Shown here piece after piece: positions 15,845-25,327 of a stretch of 64,000 nt of DNA; position 1 is the stretch's first letter, and every line of letters starts with the position of its first letter. The notes beneath the pieces were generated by a model. It searched no databases. It saw only the letters and a program-made list of their open reading frames with translations, and was not told the DNA's origin. The DNA lies in contig CAVVDR010000009.1 of the NCBI GenBank assembly GCA_963746955.1, positions 434,001 to 498,000 of the forward strand. The letters are read 5' to 3'. The position numbers and the translations under genes are program-made. The stretch comes from DASQBT01 sp963746955. Lineage in GTDB: Bacteria > Pseudomonadota > Gammaproteobacteria > Burkholderiales > Thiobacillaceae.

Positions 15845-16327
15845 ATGTTCGGAGAACTTCAAAACAAGCTGCACGACTTTGTCGAGAGCATCGCGCCCAG
15901 TCCCGAGACCCGCATGCGCCGGGAATTGGCGGCCCTCCAGCAAGCCTGTTGCCAGTTGCTGATGGAGGCGGCGCGGCTCGACGAGGCAAACGCCCAGCAG
16001 AAACGCGCCGTTGTCGCCGAGGTGATGCGGGAACAGTTCAGCATACCGGAGGCCGATCTCGCCGCGATGATCGACGCCGGCGGACGCCCGGAAAACCGGC
16101 TGACCGCTTACTACGACCAGGTGACGCTGATCAACAAGGGCTTCGATCCCGCGCGCAAGGCGCGTTTCATCGAACAGCTTTGGCGCGTCACTGTGGCGGA
16201 CGGCGACATCGATATGTACGAGGACCAACTGGTCCGCACGCTGGCCGAGCTGTTGTACGTCCCGCACACCGATTTCATCCTTGCCAAAAACCGGGTGCAG
16301 GCGCAAGTCATCCCGCAACTGAACTAG
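15845..16327 (+). CDS. TerB-fold (tellurite resistance TerB-like) protein
   Basis: A 160-aa all-helical cytoplasmic protein. The TerB-like domain covers about residues 25-150: a helix with LMEAARLDEANAQQKRAVV, then the paired acidic motif VADGDIDMYEDQLVRTLAELL, which is the metal-site-like repeat of this fold. Proteins of this kind are common as single genes in betaproteobacteria without any tellurite cluster, and no ter genes are near, so a tellurite role should not be assumed. The function is unknown. Confidence 0.8.
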   Translation: MFGELQNKLHDFVESIAPSPETRMRRELAALQQACCQLLMEAARLDEANAQQKRAVVAEVMREQFSIPEADLAAMIDAGGRPENRLTAYYDQVTLINKGFDPARKARFIEQLWRVTVADGDIDMYEDQLVRTLAELLYVPHTDFILAKNRVQAQVIPQLN

Positions 16328-16901
16328 GGTTCACTCCCATGGGTGTGGCCGAACTCGCCCGCCCATTCGCCGCGCAGAAATCCGGCGCGTTCCTACGTGA
16401 CTGACCGCATTCGATGGGCGCGAAGGACGGCACGCGACCCCAAACGGACCCACAGGCCGTTGGCTGCAAAATGGCTGCTACCGGGGCTGGACCAGACATT
16501 TCCGCCGCTTATCCTGAGGTCCAAACCTCCGCCAGACCCGCCTTTCGCCACAACCTGATAGCCGCCATTTGCCGATGACCGCTTCGCTGGATTCGCAAGT
16601 GAGCACTGCTGTCACTAAACGGTAGGAAATGGAGATACATGCCGAGGTCAGAAGCAGGGTTATGACCCGCCCTCGCGTCCTCAAGAGAGAGGACGCCTAA
16701 TCTGACATTGTGCAAACAATTCCAAGTCTCACCAATCTTCTAATGAACTTCGAAATAGTTTGAAAGGCGACAAACATAATTCGTCACTGCAGAAGGACGG
16801 GATTCACGAGAAGCTAATTGCGTCGGATTTTTTTACATGCGCACCATCAAAACCGGAGACGTCTTATTGTATTGTTTTGATAAGAAAGGACAATTTGTTT
16901 A
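16328..16901. other. Noncoding stretch before the PEP-CTERM gene
   Basis: About 570 bp with lower GC towards its right end. Small open frames here (for example 16760-16969) lack any family character. It leads into a sigma-54-type promoter at 16902-16917; any activator-binding sites would be expected in the 100-200 bp before that, but I cannot define one. Confidence 0.4.
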
Positions 16902-16917
16902 TGGCACGCCTTCTGCT
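16902..16917 (+). promoter_or_regulatory. Sigma-54-type (-24/-12) promoter of the PEP-CTERM gene
   Basis: The sequence TGGCACGCCTTCTGCT matches the RpoN consensus TGGCACG-N4-TTGCW at all but one position, with the GG and GC dinucleotides exactly 10 bp apart. It lies about 55 bp before the start codon, leaving a leader of about 45 nt with a strong ribosome site (AGGAGGT, 16961-16967). PEP-CTERM genes in other bacteria are known to use sigma-54 promoters with the PrsK/PrsR two-component system. Confidence 0.75.
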
Positions 16918-16971
16918 TGAAACGTCGCTGCAACGCAGAACCTTCTTCATTGGCAAGTTCAGGAGGTAAGA

Positions 16972-18042
16972 ATGAACAACCCGTTTCGAATGAAAGACCT
17001 AGCCTGCTGTGGTTTACTGGCAGTGGCGATCTCGACTGGGTGCGTCTCAACAGCCCAGGCGACGATTTTTACTGGTACTCTTTACTATACCCACTACACA
17101 GGTGGCGGCCCGAACGTCCTGGACCTCGGGTTTTCCTACAACGACACCACACAAGCGCTGACCTACGGGTCCCAGAACGGCTTGGCCACGGTGATCGGCG
17201 CTGACGGTATCATGTTCGCACCGAATGGAAACCTGATTGTGACTAGTAACACGACGAGCAGCGTCTATCGAATCAACTCAAGCAATGGAGCCGTACTGCA
17301 AACTGTAGCGACGGGTACGCAGAGTTTTCCCGACTACCACATGGCGCTTGATCCTACCGGCACCCAGTTCTATTCGAGCAATAGCTACAACCGAGCCACT
17401 GGCCCCCTTGACACGTTTGCGATCAATGCGGATGGCAGCTTCAACAACGCCACCACGACTGCGATTGTATCCTCCTCCACCGGCGCTGCCAGCAACGTTA
17501 CTCAACTGGCCTTTGCGCCCAACGGGACCATTTTTTACACGGACGGATCACCGAATTGTTGTGGTTCTGTTGGTTTGTTCTCCTTCGGCAGCGGTAGTGA
17601 CACGACCCAACAATTGTTTTCCTCGATCATTGCTGCTCACGGCATCATCTATGACCCCTTTACGGGCCTGATGACGATGTTCGGTGGCGGCGAGGTGGCC
17701 ACGCTCGACCCTACGCAGACGACAATGGCTGACATTATCAATAGCTTGCTGCAATATAATGTCCCAAACATTGGCGACTTCGACCAGGGCGCCGTGGATG
17801 GCTTGGGCCATGCGTTCATCGCGGGTAGCGGCGCCATGACGTTTATTGACTACAGCCTGTCCCATGACATCACCAACCCAGACTTGGTCATCGTTACCGG
17901 TGGTTTCGGCGCTATTGACGATATCGCTCCCCTCGTTGGACTTGGCTCGAATCCGAATCCCACTCCGGAGCCGGCTACTTTGGGGTTGTTAGGGATTGGA
18001 CTAGCTGGATTGCTGGCGACTCGCCGCCGTAAAGCAAGCTAG
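16972..18042 (+). CDS. PEP-CTERM sorting-domain protein, beta-propeller-like
   Basis: Exported protein of 356 aa. A signal peptide ends near STAQA (about residue 30). The body has repeated stretches such as GADGIMFAPNGNLIVTS, HMALDPTGTQFYSS and LAFAPNGTIFYTDG, which look like NHL/SMP-30-type propeller blades. The tail has the PEP-CTERM signal: PEPATLGLLGIGLAGLLA and a final basic RRRKAS. Such proteins are recognised and cleaved by an exosortase, and the products go to the cell surface or the exopolysaccharide matrix. No exosortase gene is in this window. Base composition is less GC-rich than the neighbours. It is monocistronic: own promoter before, terminator after. Confidence 0.92.
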   Translation: MNNPFRMKDLACCGLLAVAISTGCVSTAQATIFTGTLYYTHYTGGGPNVLDLGFSYNDTTQALTYGSQNGLATVIGADGIMFAPNGNLIVTSNTTSSVYRINSSNGAVLQTVATGTQSFPDYHMALDPTGTQFYSSNSYNRATGPLDTFAINADGSFNNATTTAIVSSSTGAASNVTQLAFAPNGTIFYTDGSPNCCGSVGLFSFGSGSDTTQQLFSSIIAAHGIIYDPFTGLMTMFGGGEVATLDPTQTTMADIINSLLQYNVPNIGDFDQGAVDGLGHAFIAGSGAMTFIDYSLSHDITNPDLVIVTGGFGAIDDIAPLVGLGSNPNPTPEPATLGLLGIGLAGLLATRRRKAS

Positions 18043-18127
18043 GTCAGTGCCTAAGTGTGGCATGTATCCAAGTATTGGTGTGTGAGGGTACGAATTCTCG
18101 CAGACTGCATCAAGGTGTTCATAGGAG

Positions 18128-18159
18128 AACCGCTGTCAGCCATGACAGCGGTTTCTTTT
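18128..18159 (+). terminator. Rho-independent terminator after the PEP-CTERM gene
   Basis: An 11-bp perfect stem AACCGCTGTCA (18128-18138) and TGACAGCGGTT (18143-18153) with a GCCA loop, followed by TCTTTT. It lies about 85 bp after the stop codon. Confidence 0.9.
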
Positions 18160-18160
18160 C

Positions 18161-18627
18161 GGGGTGCGCTCAACACGGCGCATAAGCAAGCACGTGGAAG
18201 TCTCCTACACGACGTGCAAGTAGAAGTATAAATTGAACGGCTACGTCTTGCAGGCGACTACGACTCGGGGATAAAGAAATCCTAGCTTGACGAACAGTAT
18301 GAGATGGAAAGATGTTTCGCGTGGCTGATACTTTGTGACGTCGTTCAAGGCATTATCATTGGCCAATACCTCGTAGAAACCGCGTGGGGCTGCAACACCT
18401 GAACATTCGGCCACCTTCTCGCAAAAGCTTGACAGACTGAAGGCGGCGGGGTGGTATCCGCACCGGGCTTGCCACATGACAGACACGCGCAGCAACTTGC
18501 CATCATCCCCTTGCTGTCGGTTCTGGTCGATCAATGGCCATCAGCTTGTTCACCCTGTAGGTCGGCAATGGGCGTGAGACCGGCCATTCGGCAGCGCAGT
18601 TTTCGGCTCGTCCCAGTGGCTGGTCGT
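18161..18627. other. Stretch between the PEP-CTERM terminator and the IS1182-like element
   Basis: Holds only the doubtful minus-strand frame at 18241-18534. No promoter or RNA gene is recognised. Confidence 0.35.
18241..18534 (-). CDS. Hypothetical ORF or gene remnant beside the IS element
   Basis: A 97-aa frame from a TTG at 18534, or 78 aa from the ATG at 18477. The part from MWQARCGYHPAAFSL onwards has gene-like codon use and plausible protein character, ending RVVVACKT. I do not recognise a family. A stop codon lies directly upstream in the same frame, so if it was once longer, the 5' part is lost. It is 93 bp from the left end of the IS1182-like element, and the insertion may have damaged the locus. 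Low certainty that it is expressed. Confidence 0.3.
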   Translation of the reverse strand: MIDQNRQQGDDGKLLRVSVMWQARCGYHPAAFSLSSFCEKVAECSGVAAPRGFYEVLANDNALNDVTKYQPRETSFHLILFVKLGFLYPRVVVACKT

Positions 18628-20225
18628 GGCCGATTGTGTTGAAAAACTCGCTTTTATTTTTGTGCTGCCACGCGGCTAATTGTTGATGTCTGATCATCGA
18701 TTCGTTTTGGGCAGAGATTTCGGATGGAATTGATTGGTCTTATTGTTCCGAACTGCCCTTATGCAAGTATTGGCACTGCTTCCGGTGCTACCGGGGTGAG
18801 CCATTTGGCCATTCGCCTCAAATTCTGTGCCGTTGCGGCCAGCAGAAACTCATCCTGCACACCGCTTGGACCTCGTAGTCGAAGCTTATCGAATTTCAGG
18901 ATGCGCTTGAGGTGGGCAAACAACATCTCAACCTTTTTGCGATCGTTGCGAGACTGTCTGTAGGCATCGGTCTTCGCGATTGCGCGTGCCACGTCGCGTG
19001 CAGGCTCATGGATGCTGCGAGGGACGTTGCGCCTTGGGGTAGTCGGACAACAATCGGCTTTCATCGCACAGGCTTCGCAGTCTGACTGGCTTGAGCGATA
19101 GATAATGGTGTCGGCCTTCGTAACATGCGTGCGCGGATTCGTGAATGGACGCCAGTTGCTGCGTAGCACGTGGCCCGCAGGACACCGGTATTCATTGGCC
19201 GTTTCATCCCACTGAAAGTCACTGCGCGAGAAGGTGCCGTCATCACGTTCCGACTTGTCGACCACAGGCACATGCGGTTCGATCTGTTTCTCTTCAACCA
19301 GCCAGCCCACCATGGCAGCCGACCCATAGTTGGTGTCCCCCACCAGGCGGTTGGGCTTGAGGTCGAATCGCTCCTCGACCCGATCGATCATGATCCGGGT
19401 TGCCTCGGCTTCCGCCATCTTGTTCACCGCAGAGGCTTCGACGTCAACAATAATGCCGGCGTTCAGATCAATCAGATAATTGGTGCAGTAAGCGAAATAA
19501 GCCGGCCCGTGCGCGGCCGTCCAACTCGACGCGGGGTCGGTCAGCGAAATCGACTTCGGCGGGTCATCGGATGGATTCGCTTCTTCCAGTGCGGCCAGGT
19601 ACTCCCTGACAGGGCGTGTCGCTTCATCGGGATTGCCCCAGTCAATCGTTTCTTTACCTGGGACCGCACGCTGACGCTGTGCATCGGCCTTGATGACGCT
19701 GGCGTCCGTGGCGAATCCCTCGCCTCGCACCAGGCCTTCTTCCATACAGCGTCGCAATACCGTCTCGAACAGGTGCCGAAACGCACCGCTGTCACGAAAC
19801 CGGCCATGTCGGTTCTTGGAGAAGGTGGAATGATCCGCCACCTTGTCTTCCAGTCCCAGGCGGCAGAACCAGCGATAGGCCAGATTCAGATGGACCTCTT
19901 CGCACAACCGTCGCTCGGAACGGATGCCAAAGCTGTAGCCAATGACCAGCATCCGAATCATCAGCTCCGGATCAATGGAGGGGCGGCCGGTGTGACTGTA
20001 GTGATCGGTGAGATGCTCGCGGAGGCTGCTTAGATCAAGATACCGATCAATGCCACGGAGAAGGTGATTCTGGGGAATGTGGTCTTCGAGCTTGAAGGAG
20101 TAGAAAAGGCGTTCTTGGCTATCGGTCTGAAACCCCATCATATCAAGGCTCTCCACTCATTTGACAGGTGGAATTTTACCATCCTCATCATCGAAATATG
20201 GGGGAGTATTTCAACAGAATCGGCC
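18628..20225 (-). mobile_element. IS1182-family insertion sequence
   Basis: About 1.6 kb. Ends were located by an imperfect terminal inverted repeat: the left end at 18628-18649 and the reverse complement of 20204-20225 share GGCCGATT-x-TGTTGAAA-x-ACTC, 20 of 22 positions. One transposase gene fills the element. I could not find a clear target-site duplication; the flanking tetramers differ, so the exact outer edges may be off by a few bases. Confidence 0.8.
18759..20141 (-). CDS. IS1182-family transposase
   Basis: DDE transposase of 460 aa. The N-terminal part is the DUF772-type domain (FYSFKLEDHIPQNHLLRGID, then GRPSIDPELMIRMLVIGYSFGIRSERRLCEEV), followed by the catalytic part with DASVIKADA, VGDTNYGS and the C-terminal RNDRKKVEMLFAHLKRI, which carries the acidic residue of the triad. 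The ATG at 20141 has GGAGAG upstream; a GTG at 20156 is in frame. No frameshift or stop is seen, so the gene may be active. It reads away from the adjacent IS630-type element. Confidence 0.93.
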   Translation of the reverse strand: MMGFQTDSQERLFYSFKLEDHIPQNHLLRGIDRYLDLSSLREHLTDHYSHTGRPSIDPELMIRMLVIGYSFGIRSERRLCEEVHLNLAYRWFCRLGLEDKVADHSTFSKNRHGRFRDSGAFRHLFETVLRRCMEEGLVRGEGFATDASVIKADAQRQRAVPGKETIDWGNPDEATRPVREYLAALEEANPSDDPPKSISLTDPASSWTAAHGPAYFAYCTNYLIDLNAGIIVDVEASAVNKMAEAEATRIMIDRVEERFDLKPNRLVGDTNYGSAAMVGWLVEEKQIEPHVPVVDKSERDDGTFSRSDFQWDETANEYRCPAGHVLRSNWRPFTNPRTHVTKADTIIYRSSQSDCEACAMKADCCPTTPRRNVPRSIHEPARDVARAIAKTDAYRQSRNDRKKVEMLFAHLKRILKFDKLRLRGPSGVQDEFLLAATAQNLRRMAKWLTPVAPEAVPILA

Positions 20226-20295
20226 GGCTACAGTTGCAGGGCCTTGTCAACTTCCCAGCAAATTTGGCACTAAAAGGAAGCTCGCCCCGTGCCTA

Positions 20296-21414
20296 TAGAC
20301 TCGGCACGAATTATCCGTGAACTTTAAGGCGTGGAATGTGTCTGACTGCGCATGGAAAAAGAAGACGCCCGCAGCAGTCGCGAGAAGTGCTGCACGAGAG
20401 ACGAAAACAAGTCATCCGCATGCACCGCAAAGGGATGCCGGTGATGCAGATTGTTGGGCACAGCGGCCTCAGTTGGTATGCCGTGAACGCTGCGATCACC
20501 GCTTATTCGATTGCGGGGGCGGCGGCACTCAAGCCTGCTGCGCGCGGCAAGAAACAGGGCAGTGGACGCATGTTGAGCGAATCGCAAGAGAGCGCTGTTC
20601 GGCAAATCATCTGCGACAAGCGCCCCGAACAACTGAAGATGGAGTTTGCACTATGGAATCGCGCCGCCGTCATGCAGTTGGTTGAACGCGAATGCGGAAT
20701 CAAGTTGTCTGTGCGCGGCGTTGGCAACTACCTCAAGCGCTGGGGATTCACCCCGCAAAAGCCGATCAAGAAAGCATATGAGCAACGGCCAGAGGCCGTG
20801 CAGGAATGGCTGGACAACGAATATCCGGCAATCGAACAACGCGCCAAGTCAGAAGGTGCCGAGATTCACTGGGGCGACGAAACAGCGGTCGTGAATACCG
20901 ACGTGCGTGGTCGCTGCTACGCACCGGCCGGCAAAACACCGGTGACCTTTGCGGTAGGCGGCACACGCCAGAAACTGTCGATGATCGCCACCGTCACCAA
21001 TCAGGGCAAGACACGCTGGATGATCATTGACGAGTCGTTCAATTCGGACAGGCTGATTGAGTTCCTGCAAGCCTTGGTCCGGGACGCAGGCAAGAAAGTA
21101 TTTCTGATCCTCGATAACCTGCGCGTCCATCACAGCAAGCCGGTCAAGGCCTGGGTTGAGGAGCGTAAAGACAAGATCGAGTTGTTCTATCTGCCCAGCT
21201 ACAGCCCGGAGCTCAACCCGGAAGAACGGCTCAATTCTGATTTGAAGCAGGCGCTTTATGCCAAGGTTCCGGTACGCACCAAGGCCAAGTTGAAAACCGC
21301 TGCAACCGAGCACATGCAGGCGTTGGAGAAATCACCCGAGCGGGTGAGAAAGTTCTTCCAGGATGCACGCGTAAAATATGCAGCATGAATCACGGATAAA
21401 TCAGGCCGAATCAA
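20296..21414 (+). mobile_element. IS630-family insertion sequence flanked by TA
   Basis: A 1.1-kb element. Inverted repeats TCGGC..GA.TTATCCGTGA are found at 20301-20320 and, as the reverse complement, at 21390-21409. They extend outward with weaker similarity to a TA dinucleotide on each side (20294-20295 and 21415-21416), which is the target duplication expected for IS630/Tc1-type elements. It lies 70 bp from the IS1182-like element. Confidence 0.88.
20336..21388 (+). CDS. IS630-family transposase
   Basis: Transposase of 350 aa, full length. An N-terminal helix-turn-helix region (RRKQVIRMHRKGMPVMQIV) is followed by a winged-helix part with RGVGNYLKRWGFTPQKP and a DDE_3-type catalytic domain. 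Acidic residues are in IHWGDETAV, the LILDNLRVHHS motif and LPSYSPELNPEE, the expected DDE order. No stop or frameshift interrupts it. Start at the ATG 20336, inside the element 40 bp from its left end. Confidence 0.94.
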   Translation: MCLTAHGKRRRPQQSREVLHERRKQVIRMHRKGMPVMQIVGHSGLSWYAVNAAITAYSIAGAAALKPAARGKKQGSGRMLSESQESAVRQIICDKRPEQLKMEFALWNRAAVMQLVERECGIKLSVRGVGNYLKRWGFTPQKPIKKAYEQRPEAVQEWLDNEYPAIEQRAKSEGAEIHWGDETAVVNTDVRGRCYAPAGKTPVTFAVGGTRQKLSMIATVTNQGKTRWMIIDESFNSDRLIEFLQALVRDAGKKVFLILDNLRVHHSKPVKAWVEERKDKIELFYLPSYSPELNPEERLNSDLKQALYAKVPVRTKAKLKTAATEHMQALEKSPERVRKFFQDARVKYAA

Positions 21415-21416
21415 TA

Positions 21417-21768
21417 AGGCTTAGGGGGAACTGCGGGAAGGCGACGTTAACTTGCAACACGATGGCTTAACCCCCAACGCATGAGCAGCCCGCTTCATTG
21501 CGTTCAGGCAGCTTGTAAATCAAACCTTCCGATACACCTCCGCCCCCTGCTTCACAAACTCCACCGACTTCCTCCATGCCTTTCTGCAGCGCCTCTTCAT
21601 CAGACAGGCCTTGCTAGTCAGCGTAGTCGCGCACGTCCTGGGTAATATTTCAAACAACTCGAGCCCAGCTCCTTGAATTGTCAGGGCATGTCCCTTTTGC
21701 GGATCGACAACCTGGTCATCCGGGATAATCTATCGGCCTGATACCGCATGCTTGCCCGTGCGTGCAGT
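21417..21768. other. Stretch between IS630-type element and the MACPF-like gene
   Basis: About 350 bp. Its middle part is a decayed copy of the thiC 3' end (listed separately); the rest has no recognisable content. Confidence 0.5.
21526..21652 (-). pseudogene. thiC: thiC 3'-end fragment (decayed)
   Basis: About 125 bp clearly homologous to the last 40 or so codons of the intact thiC at 23348-23480, in the same orientation. Translated on the minus strand it reads ITQDVRDYAD, stop, QGLSDEEALQKGM, against ITQDVRDYAAQQGLSDEEALQKGM in the intact gene; a deletion then shifts the frame after the GM. There is thus one in-frame stop and one frameshift. It makes a diverged direct repeat with the true thiC end, bracketing the MACPF-like gene. 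Confidence 0.88.
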
Positions 21769-23070
21769 TCAGCGTTTCATCAGATAGACCAGCCTGACGT
21801 GCGGCGGCAGGACTGCCGTTTCGGCCACGGTGATGCCGTGGACATGCTTTTTAGAGGCATAGTCGAACTCGCCGGCCGGCCATGATCCATATCTGCTCTT
21901 GTCCGTGGTATTCGGCCCGCCGCACGAAGCGCCATGGGCGTGTTTATCCTGCCCGGCCCTTACACCGACCTGGGCCAGGTCGGCGGTCCCCATCAGAAAC
22001 CGGTCGCGCAGGTCCGGGGTGCCTTCTTCGCCATTGCAGATTGCCCAGCCTTCGGGCGCGATGAGGTGACGACCGCCGGTTTCGTCGACATGGATTGCGC
22101 GCTCGGTGGGATGCCAAGCGATGATGGTTCCAGCCGGCACGCCGTAGGAGCCTTCCGGCAACGGTGGTGCCTCGTGCTGGGCCAGCAACGCGCGCGACTT
22201 GGCGAACTCGGGAGGCAGCAGATTCCAGTAGCTCCGCGCCGTCGCAGAGATGGGCGCACCAAGCATTTTCAGCTCTCCGCTGCGCAACAGCGCCAGTGTT
22301 TCGATAATGTCCTCGAGTCGGGTGAGCACGGCAGCGCCGGTATAAGGCTCGCCGTTGCGCCGGAAGCCGCCCGAGGTGGCCACGAATATCAGTTCCACGC
22401 TGCTGTCGGTCAAGGCAGTTTTTGCTGTCTGGTCGATTTTTCCGTCGGCACTGCCGCTGAGAAATGTGGCCCGGAACGCGGCCCTGACCTTGGTCGTCTG
22501 CTCCTGGCTCGAACCCATCACCCGTCCGCGTATTGCCAGCCGGCAGCCATACTTGATCGCGCTCACATAGTGGGACCCGTAATCCAACAGGAACTGACGC
22601 TCGAACGAGTCCGGGCTTAATTCGCCGTCTTCGCCCCGAGGACGTCTTTCCGGGTCCCAGAGCAGGTGTTCCCGTCCGAGTATTTCCGTGATATCGCTGG
22701 TCCTGCCCTTGGAATCCTGCAAAGCGTAGATCGAATGCGAGTTGCTGCGCTCCTCCACCGCCTTATCCAAAGCTGCCGAGGCGCTCACAAAACCATAACT
22801 GCCCTGGAGATAGGCGGCCAGGAAGTGCGCCTCCTCGCGCGTGGAACTGGCCTCTTTCAGCTCGAAATGCTCATCTACCGTGAATTCCGATACTTCCTCC
22901 ATGCCCCTCATCAATCTCGGAATTCTTAACGGGCAATCGCCTGCCCGGCGCTTCGGCGCCCCGGGATCAGACATGTCCAGCCCGTCTCCCAACCTGAGCA
23001 AGCCTTCATTGATAAAACCCGGATTCACCTGGTATTCATCGCGGCCAATATTCGGGTTTGTGGCTGACAT
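21769..23070 (-). CDS. MACPF-like protein with C-terminal tail-collar-like domain
   Basis: Protein of 433 aa from the ATG at 23070, which has GGAGG 5 nt upstream; another ATG at 23082 overlaps that ribosome site. Residues about 60-290 resemble a MACPF/perforin domain: the hallmark Y-G-S-H-Y is at 164-168 in FLLDYGSHYVSAIKYGCRL, with G-C instead of the usual G-G after it. Residues about 310-433 resemble phage tail-collar or fibre-tip domains: VPAGTIIAWHP, APEGWAICNGEEGTPDLRDRF, two H-x-H pairs (377-379 and 409-411), and the terminal LPPHVRLVYLMKR. No signal peptide or membrane helix is seen. Assignment is by motif reading only; the fusion architecture is inferred. It sits alone between the thiC fragment and thiC. 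Confidence 0.75.
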   Translation of the reverse strand: MSATNPNIGRDEYQVNPGFINEGLLRLGDGLDMSDPGAPKRRAGDCPLRIPRLMRGMEEVSEFTVDEHFELKEASSTREEAHFLAAYLQGSYGFVSASAALDKAVEERSNSHSIYALQDSKGRTSDITEILGREHLLWDPERRPRGEDGELSPDSFERQFLLDYGSHYVSAIKYGCRLAIRGRVMGSSQEQTTKVRAAFRATFLSGSADGKIDQTAKTALTDSSVELIFVATSGGFRRNGEPYTGAAVLTRLEDIIETLALLRSGELKMLGAPISATARSYWNLLPPEFAKSRALLAQHEAPPLPEGSYGVPAGTIIAWHPTERAIHVDETGGRHLIAPEGWAICNGEEGTPDLRDRFLMGTADLAQVGVRAGQDKHAHGASCGGPNTTDKSRYGSWPAGEFDYASKKHVHGITVAETAVLPPHVRLVYLMKR

Positions 23071-23138
23071 GTCGTCCTCCATTTGTAAGTTGAGTCCAAG
23101 TGAACGGAATCTGCCAGGCGCCGCAGCTCGTTTTGCGC

Positions 23139-23167
23139 ATGAATCGATATTCGGTAAATATCGACAA
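23139..23167 (-). promoter_or_regulatory. Candidate promoter and operator of the MACPF-like gene
   Basis: A perfect 8-bp inverted repeat, TCGATATT (23144-23151) and AATATCGA (23157-23164), with a 5-bp spacer. On the minus strand it falls between a possible -35 (TTGTCG, 23167-23162) and a possible -10 (ATTCAT, 23144-23139) spaced 17 bp, about 70 bp before the start codon. This is where a repressor would bind. The -10 match is weak, so the promoter call is tentative. Confidence 0.45.
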
Positions 23168-23295
23168 TAATCCGGATAGCACGCGCTATTTTCCGGCCTC
23201 GCAGTGCGTCTTCACCGTCTGGCTCGCCATCCCCCTCTACAGGTCCCACTTTCGCTGATGCCCTGCTTGGCAGCGAGGTCTCGCGCTCCCCGGGC

Positions 23296-23327
23296 AGGCC
23301 CAATTCTATTGGACAGCAACTGGGCCT
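23296..23327 (-). repeat. Inverted repeat just downstream of thiC
   Basis: Arms AGGCCCA (23296-23302) and TGGGCCT (23321-23327), 18-nt loop, about 20 bp after the thiC stop. It could be a transcript-end hairpin, but there is no T run. Confidence 0.35.
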
Positions 23328-23347
23328 CGATTGTTGTCGTGGGTACG

Positions 23348-25279
<1,932 letters not shown>

Positions 25280-25295
25280 GCGCGCTCCTGTCAGG

Positions 25296-25327
25296 AAAAA
25301 TTGGGGGAGCGCGAGACTCGCGTTCCC
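25296..25327 (-). terminator. Intrinsic terminator in the thiC leader (riboswitch expression platform)
   Basis: On the minus strand GGGAACGCGA pairs with TCGCGCTCCC across a GTC loop and is followed by CCAATTTTT. Its 5' arm shares the AGGGAA bases that close the TPP aptamer, so aptamer folding and terminator folding are coupled. It ends 17 nt before the start codon. Confidence 0.8.

Noticed and set aside
15845..16327. Tellurite resistance function for the TerB-fold protein
   Set aside because: No other ter genes are present; the fold alone does not show the function.
16760..16969. A 69-codon frame just before the PEP-CTERM gene
   Set aside because: It spans the sigma-54-type promoter and has no ribosome site or recognisable content.
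18503..18697. A 64-codon minus-strand frame crossing the left end of the IS1182-like element
   Set aside because: It spans the inverted repeat and the outside DNA, so it is a junction artefact.
18620..20235. Target-site duplication of the IS1182-like element
   Set aside because: The bases flanking the inverted repeats (ending GGTCGT on the left, GGCTAC on the right) do not match, so no duplication is claimed.
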